Below are positions 30,939 through 34,406 of a stretch of 34,406 nt of DNA, in pieces. This DNA comes from Streptomyces scabichelini (GTDB taxonomy: Bacteria > Actinomycetota > Actinomycetes > Streptomycetales > Streptomycetaceae). The translations under genes and the position numbers were made by a program. The notes under the pieces are model-generated. The model was not told where the DNA came from. It saw only the letters and a list, made by a program, of their open reading frames with translations, and made no database searches. Position 1 is the first letter of the stretch; each line of letters begins with the position of its first letter. The stretch lies in the NCBI RefSeq assembly GCF_011045015.1, contig NZ_JAAKZY010000109.1, positions 1-34,406 of the forward strand. Direction: 5' to 3'.

Positions 30939-32116
30939 CGCAGGACCCTCCGCTCGCGCAGCCCCCGCACCCGGTCCTCGTCGTAACCGATCTCCTCCAG
31001 CACCTCCGCGCCGTGCTCGCCGAGCCCCGGCGGCACCCTGCGCACCTCGGCCGGGGTGGCGGACAGATGCACCGGGTTGCCCAGGACCCTCACCGTGCCC
31101 TCGGTGCGGTGCTCCATCTCGACGATCATCCCGTTGACCAGGGTCTGTTCGTCGCGCAGCGCCTCCTCCATGGTGCGTACCGGCGCGCACAGCAGGTCCT
31201 GGGCCTCCAGGCGCTTCATCCAGTACGCGGTCGTGTTGCCGGCGAAGCGTTCGGCGAACCGGCGCCGGAGTTCCGGCCGGTGCTTCTGCTGCTCCTCCGT
31301 GGTGGCGAACTCAGCGCGCAGCGACAGGTCCTCGTCGATCTCCAGGGCGGTGCAGAGATCGCGGAGCGGGTTCTCCTTGAAGGCGCCCACCACGACCACC
31401 GCGCCGTCGGTCGTCTCGAACGCCCCGGTGAGCGGCATCGCGGCCCAGTTGATCTCCGCACCGCGGTTCATGCGGGTGGCCGCCTCCTGCATCTGCATGT
31501 GGAGGACGGAGTCGTACATGGCGATCTCCACCTTCTGCCCCTCGCCGGTGCGTTCCCGGTGCAGCAGCGCCAGCAGGATGCCCTGGACCATGTGCATGCC
31601 GGTGGTGTAGTCGCACAGGCTGGTCGGATAGATGCTGACGGGTGTCTCGTCGGAGGCGCGGCGCCACATGACGCCGGTGTACGCCTGGGTGAGGATGTCC
31701 TGGCCGCCCTTGTGGGCGTACGGGCCGGTCGTGCCGAAGCCGGTCGCCGAGGCCCAGATGATCGCCGGGTTGACGGCGCGCAGCGCCTCGTGGCCGAAGC
31801 CGATGCGATCCATGACGCCGGCGCGGAAGTTGGAGGTCACCACGTCCGCGCGGGCCACGAGGTCGAGGACGGTCTGCCTGCCCTCGTCGGTCCTGATGTC
31901 GATGCTGACGCTGCGCTTGTTGCGGTTGATGCTCCAGAAGACGGGGTTGTCGAGGCCTGCCGGGTCGGGGAAGGACGTACGTGACAGGTCTCCGGTCCCG
32001 GGCCGCTCGATCTTGATGACATCGGCGCCGAAGTCGCCGAGCATCTGGGTGCAGCATGGTCCGGCGTAGACCTGGGTGAAGTCGACGACGGTGACGCCGT
32101 CCAACGGGCCGCTCAT
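30935..32116 (-). CDS. Family III (CaiB/BaiF-type) CoA-transferase
   Basis: 393 residues. N-terminal LDGVTVVDFTQVYAGPCCTQMLGDFGADVIKIERPG is the classical CaiB/Frc start; the catalytic Asp is in SLCDYTTGMHM; further conserved parts are NRNKRSVSIDIR, NFRAGVMDRIGFG and GQKVEIAMYDSVL. It transfers CoA from a donor thioester to an acid, so the operon makes an acyl-CoA without ATP. The ATG overlaps the FAD-gene stop (ATGA), and its own TGA overlaps the hydratase GTG. Substrate not readable from sequence. Confidence 0.92.
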   Translation of the reverse strand: MSGPLDGVTVVDFTQVYAGPCCTQMLGDFGADVIKIERPGTGDLSRTSFPDPAGLDNPVFWSINRNKRSVSIDIRTDEGRQTVLDLVARADVVTSNFRAGVMDRIGFGHEALRAVNPAIIWASATGFGTTGPYAHKGGQDILTQAYTGVMWRRASDETPVSIYPTSLCDYTTGMHMVQGILLALLHRERTGEGQKVEIAMYDSVLHMQMQEAATRMNRGAEINWAAMPLTGAFETTDGAVVVVGAFKENPLRDLCTALEIDEDLSLRAEFATTEEQQKHRPELRRRFAERFAGNTTAYWMKRLEAQDLLCAPVRTMEEALRDEQTLVNGMIVEMEHRTEGTVRVLGNPVHLSATPAEVRRVPPGLGEHGAEVLEEIGYDEDRVRGLRERRVLR

Positions 32117-33474
32117 GCCGCCTCGCTCTCTTCGTCGAGGGTGGCGTTGGCGGACGGGACGTCGCCCGGGTCCGCGCCCTGGTCGCGCATCAGCTTGCGG
32201 ATGTCCTCGACCGGGACGTCGCGGACGAGGATGCCGCGGTCGGCCGCGATGCCCGCCGCAACACCCGTGGCCTGGCCCATCGACATGCAGGGCGGGATCT
32301 CCCGGGACATGCGCTGGGCGTCGGGGGTGGCGGAGTAGTGGCGGCCCGCGACGAGGAGTTGGTCGACGGCGCGGGGAACGAGGGCCCGGTACGGGTAGTA
32401 GTAGTCCCGGCCGCGGGCCACGGTGTCGGGGAAGTGGCGGCGGGAGACGATGTCGTCCTTGGTGACGACGTACTCCCCGTCGAGGAGCCGGGTCTGACGG
32501 ACCCCCATCTGCTCGGCCACGTCGAGGAGATAGCAGTTCCGGAAGCCGGGCAGATGCTCCCGCGCGTACTCCACGACGGGGCCCATCCGCGACCTGGCGT
32601 CGAACTCGGCCGCGGTGAGCGAGTCCGGATCGGCCCCGTCGTACCCCGTCATGTGCGGGCAGTTGCACCACACGACGCCCGGCACCGGAGTCTTGAGCCA
32701 CCACAGGTCCCAGGCACCGCCGAGCATCCGCTTGATCTTCCGGTTGACGGCCCGGAACTCACGCGGGTTCTCGAGTTCGAAGCGCTGCGCCTCGTCGGTG
32801 TCCACGCCGCCGAGCCGGGAGACGAGGGTGACGATGTACCGGCCCTCGGTGTACGGGGCTCCCGCGCGTGAGGCCACGTCGATGTCGCCGCTGGTGTCGA
32901 TGACGACGTCGCCGAGGACGGCCTGCGGACCGGCCTTGGTCTCGCACACCACGCCCTTGATCACGCCGTCCCGCACCACCGGCCGGGAGAACCAGCTGTG
33001 CAGCCGCAGATGGACGCCGCTCTCGCGGACGAGGTCGTTGGATACCCGCTTCCAGCCGTCCGGGTCGAAGGCGACGGCGTAGCAGATGGGCTTCGGGCTG
33101 GCGTGGGAGTGGAAGTTGAAGGTGCCCCAACGGCCCCATTTGGCCCAGGCGTCGGGTGAGGAGATCCGCTCCTCCGGGGGTGGGTACACGGCCAGATCCA
33201 TGGCGGCCATGCGGGCGACGTACTCGTCCACCACGCCGGTGACCGTGATCTCGTCGGCGTTGCACATGTCGTCGAGTACCAGCACCATGCCGCCGGAGGC
33301 GAGACCGCCGAGTGCCGAGTACCGCTCCAGCAGCGTCACTTGGGCGCCGGTGCGCGCGGCGGCGACCGCGGCGCTGACGCCGGCCGGGCCACCGCCCACG
33401 ACGACGACGTCGCTGCGGCGCACCACCGGTGCGTCGATGGACTCCAGAGTCACGGATCCGTTGTGGTCGGCCAC
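32113..33474 (-). CDS. FAD-dependent oxidoreductase (FAD_oxidored family)
   Basis: 453 residues from a GTG with AAGGAG 6 bases upstream; a longer frame with ATG at 33516 lacks a ribosome site. Dinucleotide-binding VVVVGGGPAGVSAAVAAARTG with LLERYSALGG, a flavin-fold C-terminal motif LLVAGRHYSATPDAQRM and GQATGVAAGIAAD, which match the FAD_oxidored/fumarate-reductase-like group. It oxidises or dehydrogenates an organic substrate. As the first gene of the operon it probably performs the first step, before CoA activation. The gene after it overlaps by ATGA. Confidence 0.87.
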   Translation of the reverse strand: MADHNGSVTLESIDAPVVRRSDVVVVGGGPAGVSAAVAAARTGAQVTLLERYSALGGLASGGMVLVLDDMCNADEITVTGVVDEYVARMAAMDLAVYPPPEERISSPDAWAKWGRWGTFNFHSHASPKPICYAVAFDPDGWKRVSNDLVRESGVHLRLHSWFSRPVVRDGVIKGVVCETKAGPQAVLGDVVIDTSGDIDVASRAGAPYTEGRYIVTLVSRLGGVDTDEAQRFELENPREFRAVNRKIKRMLGGAWDLWWLKTPVPGVVWCNCPHMTGYDGADPDSLTAAEFDARSRMGPVVEYAREHLPGFRNCYLLDVAEQMGVRQTRLLDGEYVVTKDDIVSRRHFPDTVARGRDYYYPYRALVPRAVDQLLVAGRHYSATPDAQRMSREIPPCMSMGQATGVAAGIAADRGILVRDVPVEDIRKLMRDQGADPGDVPSANATLDEESEAA

Positions 33475-33698
33475 GTTGTCTCCTTGTCTGTTACATCGGT
33501 AGGCCGTCGCGGGCATGCGTGATCGCCGCAGGAGGCCCGGAGGCCCTGACGGAACGACGGCGTGACCGCACCCGCGGGCAGCGCTCAGTGCCTGCCCTGC
33601 GAGGTCCGGTGATCGAGAACGGTGAAGGAAGGCGCGGGCGGCGTTGCCCTGACGCGCAGGGGAGAAAGGGGTGAGGTGAGAGTCCCGTCAGCCCTGAA
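33475..33698. promoter_or_regulatory. Intergenic region upstream of the catabolic operon
   Basis: These 224 bases separate the operon from the regulator gene that precedes it on the same strand. They hold the AAGGAG ribosome site of the FAD gene. No convincing -35/-10 pair or terminator hairpin was found and no small gene is supported. The operon promoter should be here unless transcription continues from the regulator gene. Confidence 0.3.
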
Positions 33699-34307
33699 CT
33701 ACCAGGTGGGCGGGGTGATCACCCAGATCGCGGTCGACGGTTCGTCGCCGACGTTGACGTACCAGTGCGGAATGCTCGACGCGTAGGTGATGGAGTCACC
33801 CGCTTCGAGGCGGTGCCGGACGCCGTCGAGATAGACGTCCGTCGTCCCCGACAGGACGATGCCGAACTCCTCGCCGTTGTGCCTGAAGGGCGTGGCGCTG
33901 GTGTCGTGTCCCGGCTCGGTTTCCAGCCAGACGACCTCGAGCGCGCCCTTCAGGGACGGGGTGAGCAGCTGGTAGCGGGCACCGTCGAGCTTTTCGTCTC
34001 CATGCCATTCGAGAGTGCGGCGCTCCTTCGCCCGCACTACAGGACTGGCTGAGCTTTCCCCGTGGAACAGCCGGCCGACCGGAACGTCGAGCCCGTGCGC
34101 CAGTTGAATCAGGCTGGCGAACGAGGGATTTCCCTTCCCTCGCTCCAGCAGACTGATGAGGCCCGTGCTCACGTTCGAGCGACTGCTCAGCTCCTCCAGG
34201 GTGAATCCACGGTTCTTACGGAGGGATCGGATCTGTTCGCCCAACGAGGCAATGGACACGTCGGCGTCGGAACGGACTTCGTTGTCGGCCGCGTTGTTGT
34301 CGCCCAC
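33699..34307 (-). CDS. XRE-family regulator with cupin sensor domain
   Basis: 202 residues from a GTG with GAGGGG 6 bases upstream; a more upstream GTG at 34328 lacks a ribosome site. A helix-turn-helix of the Cro/XRE type (LGEQIRSLRKNRGFTLEELSSRSNVSTGLISLLERGKGNPS) covers about residues 22-80. A C-terminal cupin_2 barrel (about 105-200) has HNGEEFGIVLSG and YASSIPHWYVN. This PuuR/MppR-like design senses small acids or amines. It is transcribed towards the catabolic operon and likely controls it and itself. Confidence 0.92.
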   Translation of the reverse strand: MGDNNAADNEVRSDADVSIASLGEQIRSLRKNRGFTLEELSSRSNVSTGLISLLERGKGNPSFASLIQLAHGLDVPVGRLFHGESSASPVVRAKERRTLEWHGDEKLDGARYQLLTPSLKGALEVVWLETEPGHDTSATPFRHNGEEFGIVLSGTTDVYLDGVRHRLEAGDSITYASSIPHWYVNVGDEPSTAIWVITPPTW

Positions 34308-34336
34308 GTGTCGCCCCTCGTTCAGCACCTCGGAAC

Positions 34337-34374
34337 GGTGACCTTCACCATAATGAAGTTCTTCAACATGTCAA
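34337..34374 (-). promoter_or_regulatory. Promoter and operator of the XRE-cupin gene
   Basis: On the minus strand TTGACA (34369-34374), a 16-base spacer and TATGGT (34347-34352) form an excellent housekeeping promoter about 40 bases before the GTG. The spacer carries the perfect inverted repeat TGAAG-TT-CTTCA (34354-34365), and a second one, GGTGA-CCT-TCACC (34337-34349), overlaps the -10 box. This is the geometry of an autorepressed gene. Which of the two repeats the regulator binds is unknown. Confidence 0.7.
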
Positions 34375-34406
34375 GGGTGGGCCGGAGGCGGGCCGGGGTG
34401 TGGGCC

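Noticed and set aside
1..34406. tRNA or rRNA genes, CRISPR arrays, insertion sequences, phage attachment sites
   Set aside because: Looked for cloverleaf-like segments, regularly spaced repeats, transposase motifs and flanking direct repeats while reading; none could be supported.

Overview
The window is very GC-rich, with strong GC3 bias, GTG/TTG starts, Tat-type lipoprotein signals, rare TTA leucine codons and many 4-base ATGA/GTGA gene overlaps. This points to an actinomycete, most likely a Streptomyces chromosome. No tRNA, rRNA, CRISPR array, transposase or phage gene was seen. Function calls come from reading motifs in the translated sequence; no database search was run.

Region 1 (1-18250) is an acyl-chain locus. 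On the minus strand lie a KASII-type ketosynthase, a fused glutaconate-type CoA-transferase and a FabH-like ketosynthase cut by the left edge. Divergent from them run an SCP2-type thiolase, a DUF35 zinc-ribbon/OB protein, an HMG-CoA-synthase-fold protein whose catalytic Cys position is Gly, an SDR reductase, a 24-codon bridging ORF, an acyl-CoA ligase and a CocE-type hydrolase. A secreted lipase and a branched-chain-amino-acid-type (Liv) ABC importer follow; in the importer the second permease and the first ATPase are one protein. A TetR regulator and a divergent amidohydrolase-like protein without the usual metal ligands close the region. Related AATGAA/TTCATT palindromes occur in both divergent intergenic regions, so TetR may control the whole locus. 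The likely logic is ester hydrolysis, uptake, CoA activation and carbon-carbon bond chemistry. Whether the pathway is catabolic or biosynthetic is not settled by the sequence.

Region 2 (about 18300-24330) is a secreted plant cell-wall set: a GH115 alpha-glucuronidase, a PL9-type pectate lyase and a GH43-CBM42 arabinofuranosidase. A LacI-type palindrome precedes GH115, and GH115 and the lyase each carry one TTA codon (possible bldA control).

Region 3 (about 24350-25460) holds a small P-loop kinase preceded by two tandem perfect palindromes, and a cold-shock protein with a long leader and a strong terminator.

Region 4 (25485-34406) is a minus-strand catabolic operon read from right to left: FAD oxidoreductase, family III CoA-transferase, enoyl-CoA hydratase, DHDPS-fold lyase, divergent SDR and an NMT1/THI5-type ABC importer. 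An XRE-cupin regulator lies upstream, with a clear promoter and a palindrome between its -35 and -10 boxes. This looks like uptake, oxidation, CoA activation, hydration and C-C cleavage of an unidentified organic acid.
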